Both the position numbers and the translations under genes were made by a program. The notes under the pieces were generated by a model. It saw only the letters and a list, made by a program, of their open reading frames with translations, was not told the DNA's origin and searched no databases. 64,000 bases of DNA from Bacillota bacterium (GTDB lineage Bacteria; Bacillota; Clostridia; Lachnospirales; Lachnospiraceae): positions 372,001 to 436,000 of the forward strand of contig JAEYLX010000032.1 in NCBI GenBank assembly GCA_023407575.1, given 5' to 3'. Within the stretch, counting starts at the first letter, position 1. Every line of letters starts with the position of its first letter. This document shows, one piece after another, positions 18,025-27,449 of this stretch.

Positions 18025-18843
18025 TTAAGCCATCAATATCTGTGTTTTTGTAATTTTAGAAAAATTCAAATAAGCCATATCACTATTTGAGTCAGTAATC
18101 AGATAATCAATATCTGCAAAGGAACCAAGATAAACAGGACCAATTTGTTTGAATTTCGAATAATCCGCGAGTAAAAATACTTCCTGTGAACTCTTGATCA
18201 ATGTTTTCTTGATATCAATTTCCTGAATTCCCGAGTCGGTAATTTGTGTCTCGGAGATAATACCAGTACAAGAGATAAAGGATTTGTTTGGGAAATACTG
18301 CTGTGCATTTTTAATGGTAGTATTCCCAAAGATGGATAAATTGGTATTCTTAAAAATTCCACCCAAGCACACAATGGTATGATGTGGGCTTAAGTTCTTT
18401 GAACATTCAAGCAGAAATTGAATCGAGTTAGTCAAAATAGTAACTTGAATGTCGGCTGGTATATACTGATATAAATAAATGCAGGTTGAACTGTTATCGA
18501 TAAAAATAGTGTCTTCGTGTTCAATATAGGAGGCAGCAAGTTTACAAATTGCCTGTTTTTCCGCTACATGCCAGAAGGAACGCTCCGCAACAGGAGTTTC
18601 ACTAGATGCATTGTAGGGCTTTGTTTGTGATGTCGGACTGGAAGTAATTAGTTCACCTGGCAGATTGGGTAGTATAGCTCCACCATGGGTCCGTTTCAAC
18701 ATGCCTGCTTTTTCTAAATCATTAAGATCTCGACGTATGGTCTCTTTAGAGGTTTGAAATATATTTGCCAATTCACTGACATCAATACGTCCCATGCTAT
18801 TCAGTTGACTAATTATTTTTGTTTGACGTTCTTCAATATACAT
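18025..18843 (-). CDS. DeoR-family sugar operon regulator (paralogue of 26536-27333)
   Basis: A 272-residue repressor. The DeoR winged helix is at 4-60 (SELANIFQTSKETIRRDLNDLEKAGMLKRTHGGA). The C-terminal ISOCOT-like effector domain (about 85-250) has FIDNSSTCIYL, LGGIF and CTGI motifs that bind a sugar phosphate in this family. It is the third gene of the minus-strand operon, so it is co-transcribed with the enzymes it probably controls. It is closely similar over its whole length to the DeoR gene at 26536-27333. Shared AACGGTYAYAA sequences upstream of both units are candidate operators. Confidence 0.9.
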   Translation of the reverse strand: MYIEERQTKIISQLNSMGRIDVSELANIFQTSKETIRRDLNDLEKAGMLKRTHGGAILPNLPGELITSSPTSQTKPYNASSETPVAERSFWHVAEKQAICKLAASYIEHEDTIFIDNSSTCIYLYQYIPADIQVTILTNSIQFLLECSKNLSPHHTIVCLGGIFKNTNLSIFGNTTIKNAQQYFPNKSFISCTGIISETQITDSGIQEIDIKKTLIKSSQEVFLLADYSKFKQIGPVYLGSFADIDYLITDSNSDMAYLNFSKITKTQILMA

Positions 18844-18891
18844 AGTAATGATATCCTTTTGTAGGGTTTAAGCCCTATGAATTAGTATGGA

Positions 18892-19497
18892 TTAAATAGC
18901 ATTTCTTGTAATGGTGCAGAAGGCGTCACATTCGATACGTTCCAGCATGCTATATGCATGATAAATACTTGGTCCGGATACAACAACACCATGCATAGGT
19001 AGAATAACACCAATTGGTTTTTTAACTGCTAATTCTCTATGTTCTTCAAAATAGTTGTATATGTTTTGGGAAAGCTCAGGGGTATAGGCTTTGGTATATT
19101 CGATACATCCTACATATCCACGACCCATAGTTGCTTCAGTTACATTAGGAATAGGCTTGCCCTGTGCAACAAAAGGCATACAGTAGAAGGGATGTGCATG
19201 AATGGTACAAGCGATTTCCTTGAAATTACTTAAAATAAGAACATGCATTAGACCTTCGCGAGAAAGTTTACCGGTTCCTTCAATAATATTTTCTTCATAA
19301 TCTATTAGTATAATATCTTCAGGTTCGAGTTCGCAATGTTTTTCTTCTGACATTAATGAAGGGCTGATTAATATTCTATTTTCATCCACACGAACAGCAA
19401 AATTTCCGCCTGCCGCATTGGTGAGACGTCTTTCCCACATTAATTTTGCTACTTTGCACATTTCTTTACGCATTTCTATATAAGATAAATTACTCAT
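18892..19497 (-). CDS. Class II aldolase/adducin family protein (fuculose-phosphate-aldolase-like)
   Basis: A 201-residue zinc-dependent aldolase of the AraD/FucA superfamily. Expected metal ligands are visible: the HAHP pair near 99-101 and the His of LPMHGVVV near 167. The catalytic glutamate is in KLSREGLMH near 80. The usual N-terminal GNxS segment reads GGNFAVR. Such enzymes split a ketose phosphate into dihydroxyacetone phosphate and an aldehyde. It is followed by the DeoR gene and preceded by the PfkB kinase 18 bases away. Substrate (fuculose-1-P, rhamnulose-1-P, fructose-bisphosphate-like or other) cannot be fixed from sequence. Confidence 0.85.
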   Translation of the reverse strand: MSNLSYIEMRKEMCKVAKLMWERRLTNAAGGNFAVRVDENRILISPSLMSEEKHCELEPEDIILIDYEENIIEGTGKLSREGLMHVLILSNFKEIACTIHAHPFYCMPFVAQGKPIPNVTEATMGRGYVGCIEYTKAYTPELSQNIYNYFEEHRELAVKKPIGVILPMHGVVVSGPSIYHAYSMLERIECDAFCTITRNAI

Positions 19498-19514
19498 GAT
19501 ATTTTCCTTCTTTC

Positions 19515-20453
19515 TTAATTAAGCTTTGTTATGTCTACCAATGGAATTAATTCACTGGCACGTACTTTGTCAAATCCCACAGAGGAGGTGGATTCAGCTG
19601 TAGCAGCAGAGATGGCTGTGGCTAATTTTAAAGTGTCCTCAAAGGAATAGTTTTCAGTAATTCCATATATAATTCCTGATAAGAAACAATCACCGCAACC
19701 AATGGTATTTTTCACATCTACCTGAGGAGATTTAATTCTATAAATGCCTTCTGGAGTTTTAACAATGGAGCCATCGCCACCCAGTGAAACAGCAATGACT
19801 TCGATATTGTATTTATCAAGAGAATGAATGGCAAGAATGATATCCTCATCATTTAAAAGCTCTTTTCCATATAAGGTGGAGAGTTCGTCCTGATTTGGTT
19901 TTATTAAATAAGGGGACTCTTCAATGCAGTTAGTTAATGTAGGACCACTGGCGTCCAGAAAGAATTTAACCTTCAAGTGTTTTAAGCGTTTCATAATCGT
20001 GTTATAGACATAGGGGTCATAACAGTTGGTTGCATCACCTGATAAGATAACATAATCGCCTTCTTTAACTGTTTCCTGTAATAATGCTATCAGCTCTTCA
20101 ATATCATTCTGGTTTAAATCTACTCCTCTTGAAGATATCGTTGAACAATCACCAGTTTCTTCTATAATAAGGTAATTCGTTCTGCTGTTTTCCTCTTGGT
20201 TGTTTCTATGTAGAAATTTCACATTAACACCGGAGGCTTCTAATAATAGAAGAATGTCTTTTCCGGTCTTCCCGTGTACAATACCCAGAGCATTATTGTC
20301 CAGACCTAAGGATTTTAAGTTAATGGATACATGTGTACCTTTACCACCTAAGGAATCCTGTGAGTATTGCAACCGATTTGTGATATTCTTCTTAAATTCA
20401 TTTAAAAACAGAAGTTTATCGACAGCAGGATTGAGAGTTACTGTGTGTATCAT
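19515..20453 (-). CDS. PfkB-family kinase, 1-phosphofructokinase / tagatose-6-phosphate kinase type
   Basis: A 312-residue ribokinase-fold kinase of the FruK/LacC branch, which begins with the diagnostic TLNPAVDK. The substrate-side GGKGTHVSINLKSLG is at about 37-51. The catalytic GxGD motif is NTIGCGDCFLSG near 250. It phosphorylates a ketose phosphate at C1 or C6 to give a bisphosphate that an aldolase can cleave; the next gene is an aldolase. It is the first gene of the minus-strand operon, divergent from the reductase/transporter arm. Confidence 0.88.
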   Translation of the reverse strand: MIHTVTLNPAVDKLLFLNEFKKNITNRLQYSQDSLGGKGTHVSINLKSLGLDNNALGIVHGKTGKDILLLLEASGVNVKFLHRNNQEENSRTNYLIIEETGDCSTISSRGVDLNQNDIEELIALLQETVKEGDYVILSGDATNCYDPYVYNTIMKRLKHLKVKFFLDASGPTLTNCIEESPYLIKPNQDELSTLYGKELLNDEDIILAIHSLDKYNIEVIAVSLGGDGSIVKTPEGIYRIKSPQVDVKNTIGCGDCFLSGIIYGITENYSFEDTLKLATAISAATAESTSSVGFDKVRASELIPLVDITKLN

Positions 20454-20723
20454 TGGTTCTCCTTTCTATATAATATGTGTATTTGGTTCCGTATGCACAT
20501 ATGTTTTGTTTTTATATATGGATACTATCACAAAACGGTCACAAAAGCAACATTATTTTTTGGTATTGTGTATATGTAACATAAACGGTCATAATGTTAT
20601 ATGAAATATTACTAAAAATCATAAGTTTTTGCATTTAGTAGTTGTAATTATTTCGAATAGGTGATAAAATACAAACATAAACAAAAACAAATACACAGAC
20701 GTTTTTAAACAGGAGGTAACAAA
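20454..20723. promoter_or_regulatory. Divergent control region with two AACGGTCA repeats and a promoter
   Basis: AAAACGGTCACAAA lies at 20532-20545 and AAACGGTCATAATG at 20583-20596. Both match GAACGGTTATAATT upstream of the second DeoR gene, so they are candidate DeoR operators. On the plus strand TTGTAA (20642-20647) and TAAAAT (20665-20670) are 17 bases apart, about 55 bases before the ATG at 20724. The minus-strand promoter is not clear. Confidence 0.55.
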
Positions 20724-21965
20724 ATGTCATACCAAGAAACATTACTTCAACCAATTAATATCGGACCAAGAGTAGCTCCAAACCGCTTCTTTATTCAGGC
20801 AATGGAATGTAACTCCGAGGATGAAACAGGTAATCCTTCAGAGGAAACAACCAGCCGTTACATAGAGTTAGCGAAAGGTGGTGCTGGTTTAATTTCATTA
20901 GAAGCAATTACTGTGACTAGAGAAAGCCGCGCAAGAGACAATCAGCTTACAATTATGCCACAGAATGAAAAACCACTGACCGAGTTTGTGAAAAGAGTTC
21001 ATGAAGCAAATGCACAGTCCCTGCTGGTATTTCAGTTAACTCATTCTGGCGAGATCTCAAATCCTGCTTTCTCAAGAAGAGTAACTCCTAATCCATTGCC
21101 AGGTTACGGCGGTGATCTTCTTACAGAAGAAGATGTGGCAAGAATTATGGACAGTTATGTTACAGCCGCAAAGATAGCCTACAGTGCAGGCGCTGATGGT
21201 ATTGACTTAAAATTATCTCATGGTTACTTAGGCTGCCAGATGATTCGTCCTCACAATAATAGACAATGGAAATACGGCGGAAGCTGGGAGAATAGAAGCA
21301 GATTTGCATTTGAATTAATCGAGAGAATTCGTAAAGAAGTACCGGATAAGAACTTTATTATTGGTTCCAAAATATCAGCTTGGGAAGGATTCCCCGGTGG
21401 CTTTGGTACAGAGGGTCCAGGATCACCTATCATGGATTTAACAGAGCCAATCAAGTTAATCCAAGGCTTAGAGGAAAGAGGAGCCAGCTACATTATTCAG
21501 TCAGCGGGCAGCCCTTCTATTACAATCAGCTTAACACAGGTAGACAAGCATATTCCTTATTATGCATATCTTCATCAGTATTGGGCGAAGGAATTTAAGA
21601 AAGCCCTTAAGCCTGAAACAGTAGTAATTGGATCTAACTTCTCCGTATTTAGAAATGGAAAGAATGACTTATGTGCAGTTGAACCTGGTCAGAGTGATAT
21701 TCTTAACTATGGTGCATGGTGTGTTGAGAATAATGTTACAGATATGATTGGTTTAGGAAGACAATCCTTTGCAGATCCATATCTTCCAGCTAAATTAGCA
21801 CAGGGTAATGACAAAGATATTAAGTATTGCCGTTTATGTGATGCATGTCTTGAATTACTTATTCAGCAAAGTAAGGTAGGATGTTGTGTTTATGATAAGG
21901 ATGCAGCAGCAGAGTTAGTTGAAACACGTAGAGTAAAAGGCAAATTAAAACAAAGTCATACATAA
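20724..21965 (+). CDS. NADH:flavin oxidoreductase, Old Yellow Enzyme family with Fe-S cysteines
   Basis: A 413-residue FMN TIM-barrel oxidoreductase. The N-terminus (LLQPINIGPRVAPNRFFIQAMECN) and the DGIDLKLSHGYL and GRQSFADPYLPAK segments are those of OYE-like enzymes. The C-terminus has CRLCDAC, eleven residues, then CC, which resembles the [4Fe-4S] site of 2,4-dienoyl-CoA reductase types. However, the protein ends there and lacks their flavodoxin-like NAD(P)H/FAD domains. It heads the plus-strand arm of the sugar island, with AGGAGG before the ATG. A redox step in sugar or glycoside catabolism is an inference from context. Confidence 0.88.
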   Translation: MSYQETLLQPINIGPRVAPNRFFIQAMECNSEDETGNPSEETTSRYIELAKGGAGLISLEAITVTRESRARDNQLTIMPQNEKPLTEFVKRVHEANAQSLLVFQLTHSGEISNPAFSRRVTPNPLPGYGGDLLTEEDVARIMDSYVTAAKIAYSAGADGIDLKLSHGYLGCQMIRPHNNRQWKYGGSWENRSRFAFELIERIRKEVPDKNFIIGSKISAWEGFPGGFGTEGPGSPIMDLTEPIKLIQGLEERGASYIIQSAGSPSITISLTQVDKHIPYYAYLHQYWAKEFKKALKPETVVIGSNFSVFRNGKNDLCAVEPGQSDILNYGAWCVENNVTDMIGLGRQSFADPYLPAKLAQGNDKDIKYCRLCDACLELLIQQSKVGCCVYDKDAAAELVETRRVKGKLKQSHT

Positions 21966-22159
21966 TAACAGATTGATTGTTGTAGTAAAAGAACTAATAA
22001 ATAAAGAATTATATAAATAGCTCTGTTTCAGATGTTTGAAGTTTTCTAATACATTTTAAGAATTATTAATTTTTAATAAGCTTAGTTGGTTGAATTCAGT
22101 TCAAGTTATTGCAGCAGGGCTATTCTTATATAAGAAAAAATATTGGGAGGATACAAACA

Positions 22160-23194
22160 ATGAAGAAAAGGATGTTATCAATTTTATTAATGCTTGTAGT
22201 AATGACAGCATTAGTTACCGGTTGTGCAAAAAATGATACAAAAGACACTGGTAAAACAGGTACTGACACAAATACGACGAATGAGGATAAGACTACTCCT
22301 GCACCAGATGACACAACGGCATCCAAGGATGGCATTATAGGAATTTCTTTACCAGCAGCTGATCATGGCTGGATTGCAGGCGCAATCTTCTATGCACAGG
22401 AAAAGGTAAAGGCACTTGGTTTAGAAGAAGGAACTGGTTATAAGATTCTTACTTCTGAAAACGTTAATGATCAAGCAAATGATATTGAAGAGTTAATCTC
22501 CTTAGGATGTACTTCTATTGTATTGTTACCTCACAATGATGAAGTTTCCGTTGCAGCACAGAAAATTATGGATGCAGGAATTAATTTAGTTGTTTTTGAC
22601 CGTAAGATTAGTGGTGATTATACTGCATATCTTGCTGGTAATAATGCAGCGATTGGTACTTTAGGTGCAAAATATATTGGAGATGCTTTAGGCGGAAAAG
22701 GTATTGTAGCAGTTATGTCAGCTCCTAGTGTTGGTTCTGTAAGTATTGAACGTACGGATGCTTTCAAGGCTGAAATGGCAGCAAGCTATCCTGATATGCA
22801 GTTAATTGAAGTTACAGCAGGCGGATTTACCCAAGAAGCAGGTTTAACTATGGCTTCCGATATGTTAGTAGCTAATCCACAGATTGACGCTGTGTTCTCA
22901 ATTGATGATGAGCCTTCTTTAGGTATTCTTCAGGCAATTAAAGAATCTGGCAGAACAGATATCAAATACATCTCCGGTGGTGGCGGTGCACAGTCCTGGT
23001 ACGCAAAGATTCAAGGTGAGACAGATATTAAATGTTTCACAGAAACTTACAGCCCAGCTATGATTGGTGATACTATTCAGGTTGCATATGATATTCAGAA
23101 GGGAAAAGAATATCAGAAAGACACAATTCTTGAGCCACTTACGATAGACTCTGCAAATGTTGCAGACTATATCAATGCTGATTCACCATACTAA
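22160..23194 (+). CDS. Sugar ABC transporter substrate-binding lipoprotein (RbsB/AlsB-like)
   Basis: A 344-residue periplasmic-binding-protein type 1 lipoprotein. The signal peptide ends in a lipobox (ALVTGC) with the acylated cysteine near residue 22. A Thr/Asp-rich linker (about 25-55) precedes the binding domain, which starts GIIGISLPAADHGWIAGAIF. The DRKISGDYTAYLAGNN segment matches the ribose/galactose-binding pattern. The start is the ATG at 22160 with GGGAGGAT upstream, not the in-frame ATG at 22109, which would spoil the signal peptide. A terminator sits between this gene and the ATPase gene, as is usual where the binding protein is made in excess. Confidence 0.93.
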   Translation: MKKRMLSILLMLVVMTALVTGCAKNDTKDTGKTGTDTNTTNEDKTTPAPDDTTASKDGIIGISLPAADHGWIAGAIFYAQEKVKALGLEEGTGYKILTSENVNDQANDIEELISLGCTSIVLLPHNDEVSVAAQKIMDAGINLVVFDRKISGDYTAYLAGNNAAIGTLGAKYIGDALGGKGIVAVMSAPSVGSVSIERTDAFKAEMAASYPDMQLIEVTAGGFTQEAGLTMASDMLVANPQIDAVFSIDDEPSLGILQAIKESGRTDIKYISGGGGAQSWYAKIQGETDIKCFTETYSPAMIGDTIQVAYDIQKGKEYQKDTILEPLTIDSANVADYINADSPY

Positions 23195-23212
23195 TAATAA
23201 TAATTAAAATAT

Positions 23213-23245
23213 TACCTGGGATATTTTAATATCCCAGGTATTTTT
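23213..23245 (+). terminator. Intra-operon terminator after the binding-protein gene
   Basis: A perfect 13-bp stem (TACCTGGGATATT and complement) with a two-base connector, followed by TTTTT. It should stop part of the transcription before the ATPase and permease genes. Confidence 0.85.
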
Positions 23246-23261
23246 AACAGAGGTGGTCTAG

Positions 23262-24749
23262 ATGGACAAACACATAGTAAAAATGAAGAATATAACAAAA
23301 TCCTTTAGCGGAAATCGCGTCCTTCATGGTGTGGATTTTGAATTAGAAAAAGGTAGTATTCATGCATTGTTGGGTGAAAACGGGACCGGAAAGACAACAT
23401 TAATGAACATCCTTGGTGGAGTCATTCCCGGTGACGACGGCCATATTACGATTGGTAATTTGGAAAAAGAAGTTTATTCGGCATTTGGTAGAAATCACAG
23501 CATAGCTTTTATCCATCAGGAGTTAACACTTATCAATGATCTAAGTGTTTGTGAGAATTTGTTTTTGGGTTGTGAACGAAAGAAGAACGGGCTGTTAGAT
23601 AAGAAGACAATGTATCAAAAATCAAAGGAAATCTTAGAAAAAATGGAGATTATCCTGGATCCTAACACCTTAGTTGAAAATATTGATGCTTCTTATAAAC
23701 AGGTGGTTGAGATTGCACGAGCTTTGATGAAAGAAGCCAGGGTAATCATTATGGATGAACCTACAACAGCCTTGACAAATATTGAGATTGAAAACGTGTT
23801 TAAAATAATGCGTAGACTAAGAGATCAGGGTGTAAGTTTTATTTTTATTTCTCATAAACTCAATGAAGTTATCGAGGTATGCGATCATTATACGGTCATG
23901 AGAGATGGTAATGTTATCAGCACAGGTGAAGTTAGTGGAGTGACAGAGAACATGTTAGCAAGCTTTATGGTGGGTAAAGACTTGTCCAACAACGATGTTT
24001 ATACAACAAGGACAATCGGAAATGAAGTATTATCCGTTAAGAAATTGGCTAGAGAAAGAGAGTTTAAAGACATCGACTTTCATATTAATAAAGGAGAAAT
24101 TGTTGGCTTTACAGGGCTTCTTGGGGACGGCCGTTTTGAGCTGTTTCATACAATTTATGGTTGTCGCAAGGATTACCAGGGTGACGTACTTATTAATGGG
24201 AAAGTATGCAAAATGAATTGTCCTGAAAAAGCGCATAAAAATAAGATCTCTTATTTACCAAGAAACCGTAAGGAAAACGGTATTATAAAGGATCTTAGTG
24301 TTGGCGAGAATATGACAATTTCAATTATCAGAAGATTTCAAAAGCTTTGTAAGATAAATACGAAGAAAGAAAAAGAATTCCACACTGACTATGTAAAAAA
24401 GTTAAATATTAAAATAAATAATCTGAAAGATTTAATTATCAGTCTTTCAGGTGGTAACCAGCAAAAAGTAATTTTAGCAAGGGCATTAAGCTCAAATCCA
24501 GATCTGGTAATCCTTGACAATCCAACACAAGGTGTGGATGTCGGAGCAAAGCTGGAGATATACAAAATTATTATGGAACTGGCAAAACAGGGTACAAGTT
24601 TTATTGTTTTATCCAGTGAAGCACAGGAAGTAATGACACTAAGTGATCGAATTTATGTCATGTACCATGGTGAGATACGACATGAATTCACACATGAAGA
24701 CGCGAATGAAGAAAATATTATGATTATTGCAACAGGAGGAAGTATATGA
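23262..24749 (+). CDS. Sugar ABC transporter duplicated ATPase (RbsA/MglA/AlsA type)
   Basis: A 495-residue protein with two ABC domains that powers import with the permease encoded next. Domain one has Walker A GENGTGKTTL (about 38-47) and Walker B VIIMDEP. Its signature is degenerate (ASYKQVVEIARAL), as usual in this family. Domain two has the typical altered Walker A (GLLGDGRFE, about 285-293) and a canonical signature LSGGNQQKV with VILDNPTQGVDVGAK. The stop overlaps the permease start by four bases (ATGA). Confidence 0.95.
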   Translation: MDKHIVKMKNITKSFSGNRVLHGVDFELEKGSIHALLGENGTGKTTLMNILGGVIPGDDGHITIGNLEKEVYSAFGRNHSIAFIHQELTLINDLSVCENLFLGCERKKNGLLDKKTMYQKSKEILEKMEIILDPNTLVENIDASYKQVVEIARALMKEARVIIMDEPTTALTNIEIENVFKIMRRLRDQGVSFIFISHKLNEVIEVCDHYTVMRDGNVISTGEVSGVTENMLASFMVGKDLSNNDVYTTRTIGNEVLSVKKLAREREFKDIDFHINKGEIVGFTGLLGDGRFELFHTIYGCRKDYQGDVLINGKVCKMNCPEKAHKNKISYLPRNRKENGIIKDLSVGENMTISIIRRFQKLCKINTKKEKEFHTDYVKKLNIKINNLKDLIISLSGGNQQKVILARALSSNPDLVILDNPTQGVDVGAKLEIYKIIMELAKQGTSFIVLSSEAQEVMTLSDRIYVMYHGEIRHEFTHEDANEENIMIIATGGSI

Positions 24750-25750
24750 GTGCAATTGTAAACCCAGAAAAAAGCAAAGTACATAAAGCAGTTACTTCAA
24801 AGGATTGGAAAAAATGGGCTGGTAATAATAGTGCGTTAATTGCATTTGTTGTGTTATTAGTATTATCAGTAATCTTACAAGGCAGTATGTTCCTATCTGT
24901 AAATAACATCCTTAATATTTTAAGAAACAACTCAGTTATCGGTATCATTGCCCTTGGTATGACGTTAATCATTATAACCGGAGGAATTGACTTATCTGTA
25001 GGTGCACAATTAGCGTTTATAGGTGTTGTAATCCTTACTATTTTTAATAGTACCCAAAGTTTATTTGTTACCATTCTTGTAGGTATAGGCACTGCATTAG
25101 TATTGGGACTTATTACAGGCGTTTTAGTTTCTAAATTTAAGATACCACCCTTTATAACTACCCTTGGAAGCTTAACTATCTACCGTTCTGTGGCACAGTA
25201 CTTCCTAAATGGCGGAGGATTAACTGCTTCTGGAGACCATACCAAAAGCTACATAGCAATCTCTAATACTAATTTATTTGGTGTTATTCCAATGCCTATT
25301 GTTATTTGGTTTGTCTGCGTTATTGTAGTTCTGTTCATCATGAAGCATACTGCAATTGGTAGACATATCTATGCAGTAGGAAGTAATGAAAAAGCAGCTT
25401 CTCTCTCTGCAATTAATGTTACCAAAGTAAAATGCTTTGCTTACATGGCCTCCGCAGTATTGGTATTAATCGCTACCATCGTTGAGACCTCAAGACTTGG
25501 AAGTATTAACTCAGCTTCTTCTGGTAATAAATACGAAATGGATGCAATAGCAGCAGCAGTAATTGGCGGAACCAGTATGTCAGGTGGTAAAGGTAAAATT
25601 GCCTTCACTGTACTCGGTACCTTAACCCTTGGTATTATCAATAACATGATGAACTTGCTGGGTGTGGATTCCTTCCTGGTTGGTGCAGTAAAAGGTGGAA
25701 TTATTGTAGTGGCAGTTCTGTTACAGATGAGTCTTAATAAAGAGAGATAG
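24746..25750 (+). CDS. Sugar ABC transporter permease (RbsC/AlsC type)
   Basis: A 334-residue integral membrane protein of the BPD_transp_2 family with eight or more hydrophobic helices. The family signatures GIIALGMTLIIITGGIDLSVGAQ (about 70-92) and AAVIGGTSMSGGKG (about 270-283) are present. It forms the channel for the ATPase at 23262 and the binding lipoprotein at 22160. It overlaps the ATPase gene by four bases, so translation is coupled. A short hairpin (25755-25774) and 120 bases separate it from the epimerase gene. Confidence 0.95.
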   Translation: MSAIVNPEKSKVHKAVTSKDWKKWAGNNSALIAFVVLLVLSVILQGSMFLSVNNILNILRNNSVIGIIALGMTLIIITGGIDLSVGAQLAFIGVVILTIFNSTQSLFVTILVGIGTALVLGLITGVLVSKFKIPPFITTLGSLTIYRSVAQYFLNGGGLTASGDHTKSYIAISNTNLFGVIPMPIVIWFVCVIVVLFIMKHTAIGRHIYAVGSNEKAASLSAINVTKVKCFAYMASAVLVLIATIVETSRLGSINSASSGNKYEMDAIAAAVIGGTSMSGGKGKIAFTVLGTLTLGIINNMMNLLGVDSFLVGAVKGGIIVVAVLLQMSLNKER

Positions 25751-25870
25751 AAGCGAAAGTTTTTCAAAACTTTCACTCATAAAGTTCGTGCTTACCTAAC
25801 CATAACGAGGAAGTACACGTTTGGCACAAACTTTGTATGCCCATAAAACATGGGTAGGAATGAGGAAAAA

Positions 25871-26539
25871 ATGACAAAAAAAATATCACCTTCCCTCATG
25901 TGTTTGGATCTTGCGGAGACAATGGATGCAATAAAAATCATGGAAAACGAACAAATTGAATACTTACATATGGATGTAATGGATGGAGTTTTTGTTCCTA
26001 ATATCATGTTGGGAAAGCATTATATTGATCAGATTAGAAGCATGACGAAGATTCCGCTGGACATTCATTTGATGATTGTAAATCCAGAGCAAAAAATAGA
26101 ATGGTTTGATATTCGAGAAGGGGATAGAATTACAATTCACGTGGAAAGCACCTATCAAATTAATAAAACCCTTAAGCTGATAAAAGAGAAAGGTGCAATC
26201 CCTGCAATAGCACTGAATCCAGAGACTCCTCTTTCTGTTCTGGACTATCTTTTAAATCAAATCGGTGGTGTTTTACTCATGACGGTCAATCCCGGTTATG
26301 CAGGGCAGCCATTGGTGGAGGGAATGCTGGATAAGCTAAGAGAATTAAGAGATTATCTTGATGGAAAAGGATATCCGAATATTTCAATTGGTGTTGATGG
26401 TAATGTAAGCTTTGAAAATGCGAGGATCATGTCAAACAAAGGGGCAGATCTTTTTGTAGCAGGATCCTCAAGCATCTTCTGTGATAAAAAGAATATTTCA
26501 AAAAATATTAGTAAACTTCGCGAAGCAATAGATATTTAG
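25871..26539 (+). CDS. Ribulose-phosphate 3-epimerase family, AlsE (allulose-6-phosphate epimerase)-like
   Basis: A 222-residue TIM-barrel ketose-phosphate 3-epimerase. The N-terminus KISPSLMCLDL matches E. coli AlsE (KISPSLMCMDL) rather than ribulose-phosphate epimerase (APSILSADF). Catalytic features are present: MDVMDGVFVPN, the DIHLMI metal site, MTVNPGYAGQP and GVDGNVS with the second catalytic Asp. AlsE converts D-allulose-6-P to D-fructose-6-P. The start is the ATG at 25871 with GAGG five bases upstream. It follows the ABC importer, and its stop codon overlaps the stop of the convergent DeoR gene. The epimerase family is certain; allulose specificity is an inference. Confidence 0.82.
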   Translation: MTKKISPSLMCLDLAETMDAIKIMENEQIEYLHMDVMDGVFVPNIMLGKHYIDQIRSMTKIPLDIHLMIVNPEQKIEWFDIREGDRITIHVESTYQINKTLKLIKEKGAIPAIALNPETPLSVLDYLLNQIGGVLLMTVNPGYAGQPLVEGMLDKLRELRDYLDGKGYPNISIGVDGNVSFENARIMSNKGADLFVAGSSSIFCDKKNISKNISKLREAIDI

Positions 26540-27333
26540 TCTAAATCTTGCGATATGATAACATCAATATTATAATTGTTAAGGTAGGCATAATTACTTT
26601 GAGTTGCCTTACTATCGGTAATGATATGATTAATGTCATGGAAGGAAGATAAGTATATTTGACCGTTCTTTTCAAATTTTGTATGATCAGCCAGCACAAA
26701 TCTTTCTCGGGACCGTTCAATCATCAGTTTTTTAATATCAACTTCCTGGATACTCGAATCAGTCAGCATTCGGTCTGGTGAAATACCGGTACAGGATAAG
26801 AACACCTTGTTGGGATAGTAAACCTTTGCATTGTGTAAAGTCATATTACCGTGGATGGATAGATTTGTTGGTTTGAACATTCCCCCTAGACATATGTAAG
26901 AATGATTAGGGTTGTTTAATTGAGCGGAATGCATTAAAAAGGGTATGGAATTGGTAATAAAGGTAACTTGAAGGTTTTGTGGGACATATTGTGCTAAGTA
27001 GATAGTGGTAGAACTATTATCAACAAATACATTATCATCATTTTGAATAAAGGAAGCCGCTTTTTTACAGATTGCCTGCTTTTCTTGAAAGTTGGTAAAC
27101 TCACGAACATTCACAGGAGGCTCTGGTACACTTGGTTGAACAATCTGTTTTGTTTCCACAGGAATTGCACCACCATGAGTACGAACCAATAAGCCCTTAT
27201 CCTCAAGTTCGCGAAGATCACGACGTATGGTTTCTTTTGAGGATTCAAAATATTTTGCCAATTCTATTATGTTAATACTACCGTGTTTCTGTAATAGATT
27301 TAATATCTCTGCTTTACGTTCGATCGTGTACAT
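26536..27333 (-). CDS. DeoR-family regulator, paralogue of 18025-18843
   Basis: A 265-residue DeoR repressor. The winged helix is at 4-60 (IELAKYFESSKETIRRDLRELEDKGLLVRTHGGA) and the effector domain carries FVDNSSTTIYLAQY, LGGMF and SCTGI. It is very like the regulator at 18025-18843 throughout, so the two probably arose by duplication and may read the same operator and sugar phosphate. The start is the ATG at 27333 with GGGGAG upstream; the longer in-frame start at 27435 has no ribosome-binding site and lacks the family N-terminus. Its 3' end overlaps that of the epimerase gene. Confidence 0.9.
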   Translation of the reverse strand: MYTIERKAEILNLLQKHGSINIIELAKYFESSKETIRRDLRELEDKGLLVRTHGGAIPVETKQIVQPSVPEPPVNVREFTNFQEKQAICKKAASFIQNDDNVFVDNSSTTIYLAQYVPQNLQVTFITNSIPFLMHSAQLNNPNHSYICLGGMFKPTNLSIHGNMTLHNAKVYYPNKVFLSCTGISPDRMLTDSSIQEVDIKKLMIERSRERFVLADHTKFEKNGQIYLSSFHDINHIITDSKATQSNYAYLNNYNIDVIISQDLD

Positions 27334-27449
27334 GATTAACTCCCCTAGGTTTATATTTACGCAAAGGTAATGTGAAGTACCAACAAAGATTTGCTTTGTT
27401 GGATACAAACGCACCCGCGATAACCAGAAAAACACGTATTATGTGTTTT

